DNA of 64,000 nt, from positions 2,046,001 to 2,110,000 of the forward strand of contig JAVJAP010000214.1 in the NCBI GenBank assembly GCA_034770075.1. The letters are read 5' to 3'. The notes beneath the pieces are model-generated. The model was not told where the DNA came from. It saw nothing but the letters and a program-made list of their open reading frames with translations, and searched no databases. Of the stretch, positions 43,444 through 55,591 are shown piece by piece (position 1 is the first letter of the stretch; the number at the start of each line of letters is the position of its first letter). Source of the stretch: Aralia elata. Taxonomy: Eukaryota > Streptophyta > Magnoliopsida > Apiales > Araliaceae. The translations under genes were made by a program, and so were the position numbers.

Positions 43444-45234
43444 TGTTAGGTTTGTATAGCGCGAACATGCAATCAAATTACATAAATAAAGCGGAAGCGC
43501 GATAAATCAGATTTTAAAATTTTATACAAATCATCACCATGATCTTTCTTTATGCACAATTATTAATTAAACGAAAGAGATGGAGAATAAGAATTATACC
43601 CTTGTAAAATTCTAGCTTCCTCAGGTACAAGTTTACCTCCAATTCCTTCGCGTTCTCCTTTAATTCCACCGATTAAATTCCTTCCTTTGATCAACGTTAG
43701 CCACCTAAGTGTTTGGCCTCTAGAGGTGATCCACCAAGGAATAATAATTGTTCAAGAAGATGAGTGTTGGTAAAACTCTAGTTTCTATCTCTATAGAAAT
43801 TGTAAGTACTCTCTACAATTCTTATGCAATAGTGTGTAACCCTAATCTATGATAAGACTTCTCTTATTTATAGATGTAGGAAAACCCTTCCCTTAACTAT
43901 TTAGGATTAGGGTTTCTATTCTAATTAAACTCCTTTAATTAAATTAAACTCCTAATCCAATTAAGAATTCATGTGAGAGTACTTCTATTAATTAATTCCC
44001 AATCCCTATTAGGAATTAAATAATAGTAATAATAATAATAAGACTCCTCCTATTAATTTATATTTAATATTTCTAAAATATTAAATAATAAATATTAAGC
44101 TATTTAATTTATTCTATCTCCATAGACTAAATTAAATACACTTAACTTATTATTACAATTATGTCATTTACTTCTTAAATAAATATTTTTCTTTTGCGGT
44201 GTGACCCTTTAGGTTCTCCATATTAAACCAGTTGTGAATAAATCAATTAGAATAATTCTAATCTTATTTAAATAAATAAATTAAACTATTTAATTCATTT
44301 AAATAAATAATATTTATTCTACAATAAGGGTAAGCCCCCTTAGCAATCAACGACTTTCCAGATAATATAGATTTCAACATTAATCATAAAAGAACCTTTC
44401 AGTGCATAGTTACCGTACAATTCAATCCTTCTACCATACAATGTCCCAATTAAATATAAGACATGGAATTACTGTCAAGTCTTATTTTATTTAATTATAT
44501 GTATTTCGATTCTCAAATGCACAACTCTAAATGATGCAAATTAGAAACTCTTTTCTAATTTCATTCTGCCTTGGCCAAGGACTACTGAGTTGTCATTTGT
44601 CGAATCACATAGGACATTCACATCTTTTACTAGACGTGATAGATTCTTTGTTGATCATTCACCTATCTCCATGTACAACTTATTATACCCAATCATACCT
44701 TTTGTTATATCCTAAAGGTCTTAAGGGACATGTCAAAGTATAACTCATCATACACAAGATACTATGATGATCTCAAGTCCAAAGATCACTTGTACTACTA
44801 TCACTAGAGGAATTCCTATTGACAGGCGAGTAAAACTTCATTAGGTATTCCTTAGCGAGCCACGTTTAGTGAACTTATTCTCCAATAAGCACCTACATAC
44901 TTGCTTTAGTGTCTCCACACAAATGATTATGAGATCAATCATCCTCTTCTTAAGAGCAAGCAACGTATGTACTAATCTATCCGGATTCACTAATCCCCTT
45001 TTTAGTAATCCAACGATTAGGAACGATTTTAGTTTGTGAGCTATCTAAAATTTAGATCTCATTAGCATGATCACCATCATGATTCTAAAAGCATTGCTCA
45101 AAACTATGGGTTTATCACATTTAATATAACAGTACTATGTAGATAATATAAAATGCCTTTAATAACCGAATAAGATTACAAAGTATATGCTACATCATAT
45201 CAAATATGATTGGCTTGTGTGCATACTACATTCA
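43444..45234 (-). mobile_element. Solo LTR I (A family)
   Basis: TGTTAGGTTTGTATAGCGCG ... GCATACTACATTCA, 1791 bp, flanked by TTTGT (43439-43443 and 45235-45239). No internal sequence, so it is the product of LTR-LTR recombination. Orientation as in A. Confidence 0.93.
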
Positions 45235-45239
45235 TTTGT

Positions 45240-45450
45240 GTCTAATTCAGGAATTCAAGTATGTTGGCAATGGCACCGTGAAAAGTCTCTAAGATTGTTA
45301 TGTGATCTCAGTGTAATGAAATGGGTATTAGTACAAATAATCGAGATCACAAGAAAGCCTTTTGATCCAGGAATTCGTAAATGGAATTATATGCTTCGAA
45401 GGGAGACCTATATGATGATATTTGATCTAGGAGGGAATAGAACTTTTTAG
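45240..45450 (+). pseudogene. 3' end of the H ORF, downstream of solo LTR I
   Basis: In phase with 41255-43443 when the solo LTR and one duplication copy are removed. Contains SNSGIQ, FDPGIRKW and IFDLGGN, the continuation of the F-D-P-G words, then a TAG stop. Confidence 0.75.
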
Positions 45451-45612
45451 ATTTTTATTTGCGTTTATCTTACTCCATATGTATGTGTTTTCGTAAGGTG
45501 TAGTATTAATTACATTTTAGTTGTTAACTTAGTTTGTTTTGATGTAGAGTCTGATTTGTGGATCAATCCTTTTCGAGAGAGGGCGATGCCAGATTTGAGG
45601 ACAAACCCTTGT

Positions 45613-45626
45613 GAAGAGGAGGGGGA
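45613..45626 (+). other. Polypurine tract of element H
   Basis: GAAGAGGAGGGGGA directly before the 3' LTR at 45627. Confidence 0.85.
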
Positions 45627-46490
45627 TGATACGAGCATGAGGGGGTCAGAATTTTATGCCATTCATTCGACTCAAGTATCGAGGAATCAACGAGCGATCT
45701 TTAGTGAATGGATTGATTTCAACTCAATGATGCTTGGAATGGTTCCTAAGACGCTTGGATTGCGGGATTCCTTCCCCCAAAATAGGGTTCCATGTTTTAG
45801 GAAATGGTGTTTTCCACCAAATAATTCCTTCCCCAAAACAAGGTTCCATGCATTAGGAAATGGTGTTTTCCACCAATTAATCCCTTCCTCAAAACAAGGT
45901 TCCATGTTTTAGGTAATGGTGTTTTCCACTAATTAATTTCTTCCCCAAAACAAGGTTCCATGCTTTAAGAAAAGGTATTTTCCACCAATTAATTCCTTCC
46001 CCAATCAAGGTTCCTTGTTTTATGTAATGATGGTTTTTAACATTTTCTAGGGTTTGTGTGATTCTAAATTATTCTCTAGACTAGTATAAATAGGTTTCAT
46101 TTGTAAGATATCAAGGACTTGAATTTTGAGTATCATCAATATAATTGTGAGTTTGTTTCTCTTCTTGTGGTTCTTTGAGAATCCCTAAGTGTTCCTTAGT
46201 TCTTCTTTGAGATTCATAATTGACTTATCATACAACTAATCATAGTTGTGTGTGGCGTCTTCTACCGCATAAATTATCGATTGTACCGAGATTACTGTTT
46301 CAATATAAGCGAGGGGTCGAAGTGTTGTTGGTGTTCATCCTCCGCAAATCTCATTGGCAAGCAATTATACCAAGATTACCGTCTACATATAGGCGAGGGG
46401 TTAAGGTGTTGCAAACTATCCATCTTATCAACTTGTTGGAAACGATCCGGGCGACGACCACCTCACACAAGCGTGCCGTGGAGTCTATCA
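45627..46490 (+). mobile_element. 3' LTR of element H
   Basis: 864 bp; 56 bp longer than the 5' LTR, the length of one minisatellite unit. Confidence 0.93.
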
Positions 46491-46800
46491 CTCATTGTCA
46501 ATTCCCCTTTTTGCACGTCGATGAGTGTTCTCCCAATAGCCGAAAATGGTCTCCCAAGTATGATCGGAATGTATTTATCTTCTTCACAATCCAACATAAT
46601 GAAGTCGGCTAGAAATATGAATTTATCGACCTTTACTAGGATATCTTCTACAATTCCCCTTGGATATGTCACAGATCTATCTGCAAGCTATAGAGAGATA
46701 TTTGTCGGCCTTAGTTCTGGTAATTCCAACTGAGTGTAAATCGAAAGTGGCATCAAATTAATACTCGCACCAAGGTCACATAAACATCTTTTGAAAAATT
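46463..46800 (-). pseudogene. Athila-type protease (element G, part before H)
   Basis: On the minus strand the active-site segment CLCDLGASINLMPLS (about 46750-46795, D-L-G-A-S form typical of Athila) is followed, past one TAG, by GIVEDILVKVDKF, LGRPFSAIGRTLIDVQ and KGELTM, where H interrupts. Upstream a TGA/TAG breaks the link to 46799-47194. It would cleave the gag-pol polyprotein. Confidence 0.85.
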
Positions 46801-47416
46801 AGCTTCCAATAGTGCACAGAATAGTAAAGCTACCCGAATCTTTCAACTTCGGAGGTAGCTTCTTTTGCAATATAGGGCTGCACTCTTCGGTTAGAGCCAC
46901 TGTTTCAAAGTCACCTAGCTTCTTCTTTCTGGACAAAATATCTTTCATGAATTTCGCATAACTAGGCATCTGTTCCAATGCTTCTGCAAACAGGATGTTG
47001 ATCTGTAATTTCTTAAACACCTCAAGGAACTTAGAAAATTGCTTATCTAATCTCTGTTTTTGGAATCGTTGTGGAAATGGCACTGCTGGAATAACTGCTG
47101 ATGGTTTTTCTGCTTTCTCTTCTACCGTTGGTTCTTCCTCCACCTTATTCTCTTCATCTTTGTTTACATCTGCTTTCTCATCCTTTTCATGCACCTTTTT
47201 CGGACTATCTGCGTTTTACTCATTCAATTACTTCCCACTTTGCAGCATCACTGCTTTGCATTGCTCTTTCCCATCATTTTTCGGGTTGATTTCTGTGTTA
47301 CTCGACAAAGCTCCCCGTGGTCTGCTATTTAACATATTGGCTATTTGTCCCATCTGGTTTTCAAGATTTTGAATTACTACTGCTTGACTCTTTGCATTCA
47401 CATCCATTTGATTCAT
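46799..47416 (-). pseudogene. Athila-type gag C-terminal region (element G)
   Basis: Two in-frame open blocks (47416-47228 and 47194-46799) separated by two stops. Segments: LENQMGQIANMLNSRPRG and NPKNDGKEQCKAV, an acidic Glu/Lys linker, FPQRFQKQRLDKQFSKFLE, LEQMPSYAKFMKDILS and LTEECSPILQKKLPPKLKD. These are diagnostic of Athila/TAT-type gypsy elements. No CCHC knuckle in this copy. Confidence 0.88.
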
Positions 47417-47639
47417 TAGCCGCTCTTACTCACTCATTCTCCTATCACTAGATATAATGAATTTTGCTAATGTTTCCTCTAAGCTTGGCTGCTTTTCTGC
47501 CTGAGGAGTGACTTGATTTTGAAAACCCGGTGGATAAGCTTGCCTTGGGGTTGGATTTTGAACTTGATTATTGCTCCGTGAGAAATTAGGATGGTTCCTC
47601 CACCCCGGGTTATAATTGTTTTGGTTCTGTTGTCGGTTG

Positions 47640-48501
47640 TAACTCCCTATAAACTAGACTGCCTCGGGGTTTATAGCACGTTGCTCTGTCGAGTGTGATC
47701 CTGCACACAACTCACAAACTACAGGCATTTGTTGCCTATTTACTCCACCCAGTGCGTCTATCTTCTTCGCAAATGCTACAATTTGAGCTGAGAGGGATGT
47801 AACTGCATCAACTTCCAACACTCCGGCCACCTTATGCTGTGTCGTCCTTGCAGTAGGCCGCTGGTGATTACTGGTGGCCATAGTTTCTAATAAATCAAAT
47901 GCCTCATTAAAATTCTTGGCCATAAGTGCTCCTCCCGCAGCTGCGTCTATATTCGTCCAAGTATTACTACTTAACCCGTTGTAAAATGTCTGAACCTGTA
48001 GCCACTTGGGTAGTCCATGATGTGGAAATTTTCTCAATAATTCCTTAAACCTCTCCCAAGCTTCATACAAAGATTCTCCATGTTGTTTCTCAAAAGTAGT
48101 AATGTTGTTTCTCATCTTTGTAGTCTTCGCTGGCGGAAAGAACTTTGCTAGAAATTTCTGGGCCAAGTCATCCTAGGTAGTGATGGATCCTAGTAGAAGT
48201 GAATGTAGCCAACTTTTTGCTTTATCCCGTAATGTGAATGGAAACAACCGTAGTCTCACAACATCATCCGTAACCCCATGGTACTTGAACGTGTCATATA
48301 TCTCAAGGAAACTCACCAACTGTTCATTCGGATCATCATTAGCCAATCCCCAAATTGTATCGAATTCTGAATCATCTGAATTATACCCGACTTAATCTCA
48401 AAGGAGTTAGCAGTGATGGCTGGTTTTGTGATACTTGACTTGATTTCATTAAGCTTAGGCATGGCATAGTCCCTTAAGGATTTCTGCTCTTCGTTTGCCA
48501 T
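47640..48501 (-). pseudogene. Athila-type gag, N-terminal and capsid region (element G)
   Basis: The 48501-48313 block holds the start (MANEEQKSLRDYAMPKL, then ITKPAITANSFEIK). The frame is shifted before 48166-47654, which has AQKFLAKFFPPAKTTKMRN, GESLYEAWERFKELLRK, LQVQTFYNGLSS and IDAAAGGALMAK. A TAG replaces the Trp just before the DDLAQKF segment. Structural capsid role. Confidence 0.9.
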
Positions 48502-48713
48502 TCTCTCTTTTTCTAGTGTCTCTTAGTAGAACTTTCTCAACTGTCATAACTTTTTCTCAATGTCGTCCTTGCACTGCACAAGTTCCGGTTGTTTTGATCG
48601 CGTTTGCATACACAAATCAAAATTACCTGAAACAGAGAGTAAAAAAAAACAAAAATATTTAACTAAAACCGAATTAACTAAACTGATATTAAAAATTATA
48701 AACATAAATTAGT
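48502..48713 (-). other. Leader of element G
   Basis: Short non-coding leader between primer site and gag start. Confidence 0.6.
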
Positions 48714-48731
48714 TCCCCGGCAACTGCGCCA
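48714..48731 (-). other. Primer binding site of element G (tRNA-Asp type)
   Basis: The minus strand reads TGGCGCAGTTGCCGGGG, one base off TGGCGCCGTTGCCGGGG, the tRNA-Asp complement used by Athila-type elements. Six bases separate it from the LTR. Confidence 0.85.
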
Positions 48732-48737
48732 AAAACT

Positions 48738-50064
48738 TGTTTGCCAAAATCTATACTAGCAAAATACGCAAGTATACGCAGTCCACAAGTAATAGAATGA
48801 TAAGAGAGTATCGATCCCATGGAGAAAAACTGAAATTTATAATAACAACTACCAATTTTATATTAACTCAGTTTTATTAAACAATTAATTAAAGATTTCT
48901 GAATTTAGGAAATTGAATAACTAATTTAACTAATGCTACTATCACAAGTTTAAAATCAGATTATGAAGACTTAAGACTACAATTTCACTTATTGCTTCAC
49001 TTAGATTAATACACTTCCTGTTAAGTTATGCTAACTATTTCAGATTGTTAATCGAGAACTCATTAATATTTATGACCATCTTTCGATGTATCATAAACGA
49101 ATCAACTTAAATCCACAAATGATAGAATTAAGGTGAACACCCTAGTTAACTAATTTACTATATCTCTATGTGAATTACAATTAAAAAGGATTTACAGAAC
49201 AGGTTCCCTATCAGATTACATACGGCGTATAGGTATATCTTTATCCTAGACACAAATCATGAATTCCATCAGCATGCAGAAAACATAATCACATGTGTAA
49301 CCCTTTTTCGAGTTCATATAGATTATCACGGTAATTGGTGATCAGGAAATTAAACAATTAAGCATAAACCATAATAGACAATCTGATAATAATTAACAAT
49401 AATCAACAAGGAAGCATATCAAAATAAACTGCACAAAAAGATCTATTGTAATCTTAAATAGAATTTAGTTCCACATAACGAAAGTAAATAACGAATCTAT
49501 AGAAGAATTAATCATATGAAGTTACAAGTAAAAGAAGAGAAAAAGAATAAAAACTCTACAGAAGTTCCTTCTTCTTGAAATCTTCAATTGATCTTCTTAC
49601 GCGCCTTCTCCTACTTTCTTCTCAATCCTCTCGTATGCTTTTGTCAATCTCTATATATGTGTAACCCTTTTTCCATGTCTTTTAATCCCTCTTATAATCT
49701 CTGAACAAGTTAGCCTCCAAGAATCCTTTTTCAACTCTACATCCGAAATAACTAAATTAAATATTGTTTTTCTCTTTCCCGCTGAACTGGCCCTGGCGAA
49801 TTCATTCAGCCTTCACGAATCCGCCTTGTCGAAGACATCAGATGAACTTGGCCCAGCGAAGCCATTACACCACGAGAACGCGCCCTGACGAACTCACAGC
49901 GACCAAAATTACAGACATTCCCCTGATCTTCAAGTTACCCTATTTCTCCCGTTCGAAACTGTTTCCTACAAAATAAATGCAAAAACAAGTAAAATGATAC
50001 TAAAAATACTCAAAGATAATAAAGAATTAAGCCCATGATATATCTAATTCGTACGTATAAAACC
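48738..50064 (-). mobile_element. 5' LTR of element G
   Basis: Begins (plus) TGTTTGCCAAAATC. It matches the K LTR (54272-55591, 1320 bp) along its length. The last bases are displaced by solo LTR J: ...ATAAAACC | J | ACTCATTA corresponds to ATAAAACACAGTCATCA in K. It carries a degenerate copy of the GCCGGGGCGA array (49785-49900) and a minus-strand TATA at about 49690-49699. Confidence 0.85.
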
Positions 50065-51257
50065 TGAAAGTAGTATGCACACAAGCCAATCATATTTGAT
50101 ATGATGTAGCATATACTTTGTAATCTTATTCGTTTATTAAAGACATTTTACTTTATCTACATTGTGTTGTTATATTAAATGTGATAAACCCATAGTTTTG
50201 AGCAATGCTTTTAGAATCATGATGGTGATCATGCTAATGAGACCTAAATTCTAGATAGCTCACAAACTAAAATCGTTCCTAATCGTTGGATTACTAAAAA
50301 GGAGATTAGTGAATCCAGATAGATTAGTACATATGTTGCTTGCTCTTAAGAAGAGGATGATTGATCTCATAATCAGTTGTGTGGAGACACTAAAGCTAGT
50401 ATGTAGGTGCTTATTGGAGAATAAGTTCACTGAACGTAGCTCGCTAAGGAATACCTAATAGAGTTTTACTCGGCGGTCAATAGGAATTCCTCTAGTGATA
50501 GTAGTACAAGTGATCCTTGGACTTGAGATCATCATAGTATCTTGTGTATGAGGAGTTATACATTGACATGTCCCTTAAGACCTTTAGGGTATATCAAAGG
50601 GTATGATTGGGTATAATAAGTTGTACATGGAGATAGGTGAATGATCAACAAAGAATCTACCACATCTAGTAAAAGATGTGAATGTCCTATGTGATTCGAT
50701 AAATGACAACTTAGTAGTCCTTGGCCAAGGCAGAATGAAATTAGAAAGGAGTTTCTAATTTGCATTATTTAGAGTTGTGCATTTGGGAATCGAAATACAT
50801 ATAATTAAATAAAATAAGACTTGACAGTAATTCCATGTCTTATATTTAATTAGGACATTGTATGGTAGAAGGATTGAATTGTACGGTAACTATTCACTGA
50901 AAGGTTCTTTTGTAATTAATATTAAAATCTATATTATTTAGAAAGTCGTTGATCGCTAAGGGGGCTTACCCTTATTGTAGAATAAATATTATTTATTTAA
51001 ATGAATTAAATAGTTTAATTTATTTATTTAAATAAGATTAGAATTGTTCTAATTGATTTATTCACAACCGGTTTAATATGGAGAACCTAAAGGGTCACAC
51101 CGCAAAAGAAAAATATTTATTTAAGAAGTAAATGGCATAATTGTAATAATAAGTTAAATGTATTTAATTTAATCTATAGAGATAGAATAAATTAAATAGC
51201 TTAATATTTATTATTTAATATTTTAAAAATATTAAATATAAATTAATAAGAGGAGTC

Positions 51258-51288
<31 letters not shown>

Positions 51289-51877
51289 TGTTACTATTAT
51301 TTAATTCCTAATAGGGATTGAGAATTAATTAATAGAAGTACTCTCTCATATATTCCTAATTAGATTAGGAGTTTAATTTAATTAAAGGAGTTTAATTAGA
51401 ATAGAAACCCTAATCCTAAATAGTTTAGGGAAGGGTTTTCCTACATCTATAAATAAGAGAGGTCTTATCATAGATTAGGGTTACACACACTTGCATAACA
51501 ATTGTGGAGAGTACTTATAATTTCTATAGAGATAGAAACTAGGGTTTTGCTAACACCCATCTTCTTGAATAAGTATTATTCCTTAGTGGATCACCTCTAG
51601 AGGCCAAACACTTGGGTGGCTAACGTTGATCAAAGGAAGGAATTTAATCGGTGGAATTCAAGGAGAACGCGAAGGAATTGGAGGTGAACTTGTACCCGAG
51701 GAAGCTAGAATTCTACAAGGGTATAATTCTTATTCTCCATCTCTTTCGTTTAATTAATAATTGTGCATAAAGAAAGATCATGGTGATGGTTTGTATAAAA
51801 TTTGAAAATCTGATTTTATTGCGCTTCCGCTTTATTTATATAATTTGATTACATGTTCGCATTATACAAACCTAATA
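50065..51877 (+). mobile_element. Solo LTR J (A family, inverse orientation)
   Basis: The plus strand reads TGAAAGTAGTATGCACAC ... ATACAAACCTAATA, i.e. opposite to A. Its last bases are mutated (TA for CA). Flanks: AAACC on the left, ACC after a probable 2-bp loss on the right. No internal sequence. Confidence 0.85.
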
Positions 51878-51887
51878 ACCACTCATT

Positions 51888-52171
51888 AGTTCTGGCAAGG
51901 ATAAAGGTAAGGCTAAGGCAGCCGAATAGCTTCAGATTATGTTAATTTTGTGAGAACTTTTGTGTAAGAACAATATTAATGTTATTGTATTAAGACTTGG
52001 TATATAAGATTAAAGGTTGATGAGACTTGGGATTGTAATGTAAGTTAGACCTTATCAGGTAATATATTTATTTATGCTTTTATGTACCATATGGGTAGTT
52101 AAATGTATGTCAGATGAATGGATCGTGAGCACCAAGTTCGAGGTAAGAGTACCTGAATTTGGGGGTGTCAC
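51888..52171 (+). mobile_element. Tekay-like LTR end (element F)
   Basis: Plus-oriented fragment ending CCTGAATTTGGGGGTGTCACA. Contains AAGGTAAGGCTAAGGCAGCC, the counterpart of the segment near 28380 in C (inverse). Confidence 0.78.
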
Positions 52172-52276
52172 AGGTTGGTATCAGAGCTGTAGGTTATAAG
52201 CCTTAAGTTGGGGAAGACCTTAGGATATAACCTCCAAGAAGGTGGCGAAGTAGTAATAGAGGAATTCATGATGAGT
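52172..52276 (+). other. Primer site and leader start of element F
   Basis: GGTTGGTATCAGAGCTG directly after the LTR end, then leader like that of C and E (TAGGTTATAAGCC). It stops at 52276, where an inverse LTR terminus begins. Confidence 0.8.
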
Positions 52277-52730
52277 GTGACGCCCCCAAATTCGGGTACT
52301 CGTATCTCGAATTTAGTGCTCACAATCCATCACATCTATACACTTCTAAACAACATATAATAACTAATGCGGAAATAATAAACATATGTTGTTCATTACA
52401 AAAGGATAACTATGTCCCAAGGTCTACAACCTTAAATAAAAATACCTTACGAAGTTTAAAAATATCTACTAGGGTTTGTGTTACATTAACTGCTAACTAA
52501 ACAAAACATTAAGCAGATAAATCAGCTAATAGAAATCTAAGACTTCATCTTCCCCTTGCCCTTATCTTTGTTCGAACACTCAAGCTTAGCTACAATAGAT
52601 TCATGATATAGCAAGAGTGAGTAACTACTTTGCTCAGCAGGTTTAAAAAATGAATAAGGAAAATATATCATGAATAAAAGGGGAATAACTGTAATTGATT
52701 CAACAATATGAATAACTAAAACAAGATAAT
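52277..52730 (-). mobile_element. Tekay-like LTR fragment, inverse orientation
   Basis: Starts TGTGACGCCCCCAAATTCGGG, homologous to the inverse of 5729-6112. Broken at 52731 by the start of another LTR-like terminus. Confidence 0.75.
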
Positions 52731-52960
52731 TGATAAGTGCATAATATTCGATAATTTTGATTTCTTTATATTTAGTTTTATTGTATGTTTTATGTGTATA
52801 TGAGCTTATTAAGGTATTTATTGATTTCAGGAGGAATTGGAGCTTAAAAGAGGAAAAAGAGGAAAAAGGGATCAAAATGGGTGCAGAAGGAGAAAAAGAG
52901 ATAACAAATAGAACTTGTGGAGGAACTTGCCTGATCGTCGAACTACTGCTATATTGCTTA
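52731..52960 (+). mobile_element. Probable Athila/TAT-type LTR start (fragment)
   Basis: TGATAAGTGCATAATATTCG, a T-rich stretch, then TTGATTTCAGGAGGAATTGG with the layout of an Athila/TAT LTR start. The far end could not be placed. A weak call from pattern memory. Confidence 0.4.
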
Positions 52961-53769
52961 ATTAAAAATCCCTTGAAAGACCTAGCATTGATAATGTGGG
53001 TCTATCAATTAGTACTGCACATAATTGATTACTTATGCTATTTATCTAGCATTTAATCAATCAGAAAGCACACATAATTCAATGTGTTATCATTTAACCT
53101 TATAAGACATTTAATTGATCTTAGGTTAATGATTTAATTAATTAATATTACTTTTCCTTAAGTAATATTCACTTATTAAACCTTAAACAATTTATTATAA
53201 TTGTTTAATTAATTTGTTATTTTAAATTTCCCTTTATTTAATGTCCATTAAATAATTACTTTATTAACTCTATCTTCATCTACTTATTATTTAATATTGG
53301 TTAAATAATAACTAATTAATTACCTTTAGTTATTTAATCTTAATTAGTTTATTAACCTTAGTCCTCTTTAATTATTATTTAATATTAATTAAATAATAAT
53401 TAATTATTTATCCTTATTTATTATTTAGTCTTAGTTAAATAATAAATAATTAAACTGTTAACTTTATTTCTCTTTGATTATTAAATAATTAACTCATTAT
53501 TTATCCCTATTTATTATTTAATCTTAATTAAATAATAAATAGTTAGTTTATTAACTATATTTCTATTTAATTATTACTTAATGTTAATTAAATAATAATT
53601 AATTAATCAGTTATCCATAAACAATAGCTAATTAGTTTAATTATCATTTAGTGGAATTTAAAAATTATTAAACTACTAATATTATTAATTAAATGATGAT
53701 TTAATCCACTAATTGAATAAAACTTTACTTAATTACACAAAAAATCCTCAAATTAATTATTATAATATT
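52961..53769. other. AT-rich unassigned segment with palindrome array
   Basis: No ORF or recognisable element part. Extremely AT-rich; contains five long perfect or near-perfect palindromes (53284-53602). Confidence 0.6.
53284..53602. repeat. Array of five AT-rich palindromes
   Basis: Arms: 53284-53294/53301-53311 (11 bp perfect), 53368-53383/53388-53403 (16 bp), 53414-53428/53435-53449 (14 of 15), 53507-53521/53528-53542 (15 perfect), 53567-53581/53588-53602 (14 of 15). Loops are 4-6 nt. Core arm TTATTATTTAA. Confidence 0.85.
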
Positions 53770-54271
53770 TTTTTTTAATCATTTTAGAAACTTTTTAGTC
53801 CAATAACCGACCCAAGAACCGGCCTAGAACCTACTGAACCGGCCGCTGCAAGTTTTGACAGAAAACCGGACCGGACCGGACCGGTCCCCAAAAAAAATAA
53901 AAACCGACAGTGCTTGCAGTTTTTTTCCAGATTTGGCCTCCTTCACGAAAACTTGAATAAAACAAAATCTACAAGTCTGATTGGCTTCGAATTGGTCTTG
54001 TTGGATTCGTATCTTCCCGAATTACAAGATTTTATCATCGAATCGAATTTTTGGACAAGTTTTGGTCACAGAAAATGGGCTGGAAGTGGACCGTTGGTGC
54101 GAAGGTTCCAACAGTGAGCATTTTTGGTTCCGAAACTCATATCTCACTCGATTTAAATTATTTTTACATGATTCCACTAGTTTTTACTCTTAACTTACAT
54201 ATCTAATACATGAAAAAAGAAAATCACTCAAACAACTTTTAGGTTTCAAAAGGTACATTTTTAATGAATGC
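53770..54271. other. Unassigned LTR/leader-like segment with GGACC repeat
   Basis: Non-coding. Holds a short ACCGG/GGACC tandem (about 53865-53885) and ends at the start of the K LTR. Probably remnant of another retroelement leader; not identifiable. Confidence 0.45.
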
Positions 54272-55591
54272 TGTTGTCCGATTTCACAATCAACAATTAC
54301 GTGCAAGTATACACGATCAACAAGTAATAAAGTGATAAGATAGAGTGTCGAACCCACATGAAATCTTCGTTAATAATTCCCAACTACTAGTACTGTAAAA
54401 ATTCAATTTTATTTAAACAATCGCAATTTGTGAATAATGATTAAAAATAATTAAACTAAAATTAAAACTAGCATAAAGATTGAAATTTAGATATTTAAAG
54501 GCTTAAGGCTACAATATCCCCAATCATGTAATTTGAATTAATTTATCTAAGTCATCCAATTATTCAATTCATTAGAGTTGTTAACATGAATTCAAAGTTA
54601 TTTATAAGCCCTTTTCCAAGTGATCAAATAAAATTATCTAACTCAATTAATTCTGCGATATTCCTATGCAAAATAAAAGAATTAAATTCACTAAGTACAA
54701 ATTCCCAAAAGTTACCTGCAACGAAAAGAGATATCCCTATTCAATTCACAACCCTAGTTATTCACCCCATACAAATAACTAAGAATACATGCTATCACAT
54801 TCAGATCTAACCCCAGATTTCATCTCCCGAATTCACCTAGAGTATCCCGCTAATTGTTGGCCAGACGATTAATCAAATAGCACAAAATACGATAGACAAC
54901 TCAATATGAATAAATAATTAGAATTAAATAGATAATTAATCCATAAACATAAAATGATCAATTGTAGTCTTAATTAGAAGTTTAGTTCATGCTGAAAATA
55001 AAAATCATAAATCCCAAATAAGTCATCACAATTAAATTACAAATCTGAGATAGGAAAATAGAAAAAACTGAGTAAGTGTTCTTCAATCTTCAAGTCTCAA
55101 ATCTGAATTCCTTGTGATGCTTCTCTGCAATCTCCAATCTCCAAGTTTAGCTATCTACTTCAATCTTTGTGTGTGTTAGCGTAAGTGTGTAACCCTTTTT
55201 CCATCTCTCTCTCTCTCTTTTATAGTCTCCGGATCAGATTAGTAGAAAGAATCGCACTCCAGTTCAACTTTCCAAAATAACTGAATTACATTATTTTTTT
55301 CCTTTCTTCCGCTTTCTCGCCCCGGCGAGTTTATTTTGCCTAGCTAAGCTCGCCCCGGCAAAGTCACGCCCCAACGAGGAAATTATGCCTTGAGGAACTC
55401 GCCCCGACGAAGACTCTTCTTCAAAATTATCAAAATGCCACCCATCGCCATGTTTTTCTCTTTTGCCCATCCAAAGTCGCTTCCTTCAAAATAAACACAA
55501 AAATGAGTAAAAAGATACTAAAAACACTTAAAGATAGTAAAGAATTAAGCCAAAGATATATCTAATTCGCAGGGATAAAACACAGTCATCA
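54272..55591 (-). mobile_element. 3' LTR of Athila-like element K
   Basis: Begins (plus) TGTTGTCCGATTTCACAATC and ends AAAACACAGTCATCA, 1320 bp, homologous to the G LTR. Directly upstream on the minus strand is the typical tail GAGTTTGGGGATATT. A minus-strand TATA (TATAAAAGAG) lies at 55215-55224 and a CGCCCCGGCGAG array at 55310-55410, i.e. just upstream of the TATA. Confidence 0.85.
55310..55410. repeat. CGCCCCGGCGA motif array (K LTR)
   Basis: CTCGCCCCGGCGAG, CTCGCCCCGGCAAAG, ACGCCCCAACGAGG and CTCGCCCCGACGAAG, about 30 bp apart. Reverse complement of the motif in the Tekay-type LTRs. Confidence 0.88.

Larger units (their letters stand above)
40003..46490 (+). mobile_element. Gag-only LTR element H (TR-GAG-like)
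   Basis: LTRs 40003-40810 (808 bp) and 45627-46490 (864 bp), TGATACGAGCATGAG ... AGTCTATCA, target duplication CTCAT (39998-40002 and 46491-46495). A Met-type primer site follows the 5' LTR and a purine tract precedes the 3' LTR. The only coding content is gag plus a long downstream extension; no protease, RT or integrase motif. Solo LTR I lies inside it. Matches the layout of terminal-repeat elements with a GAG domain. Confidence 0.93.
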
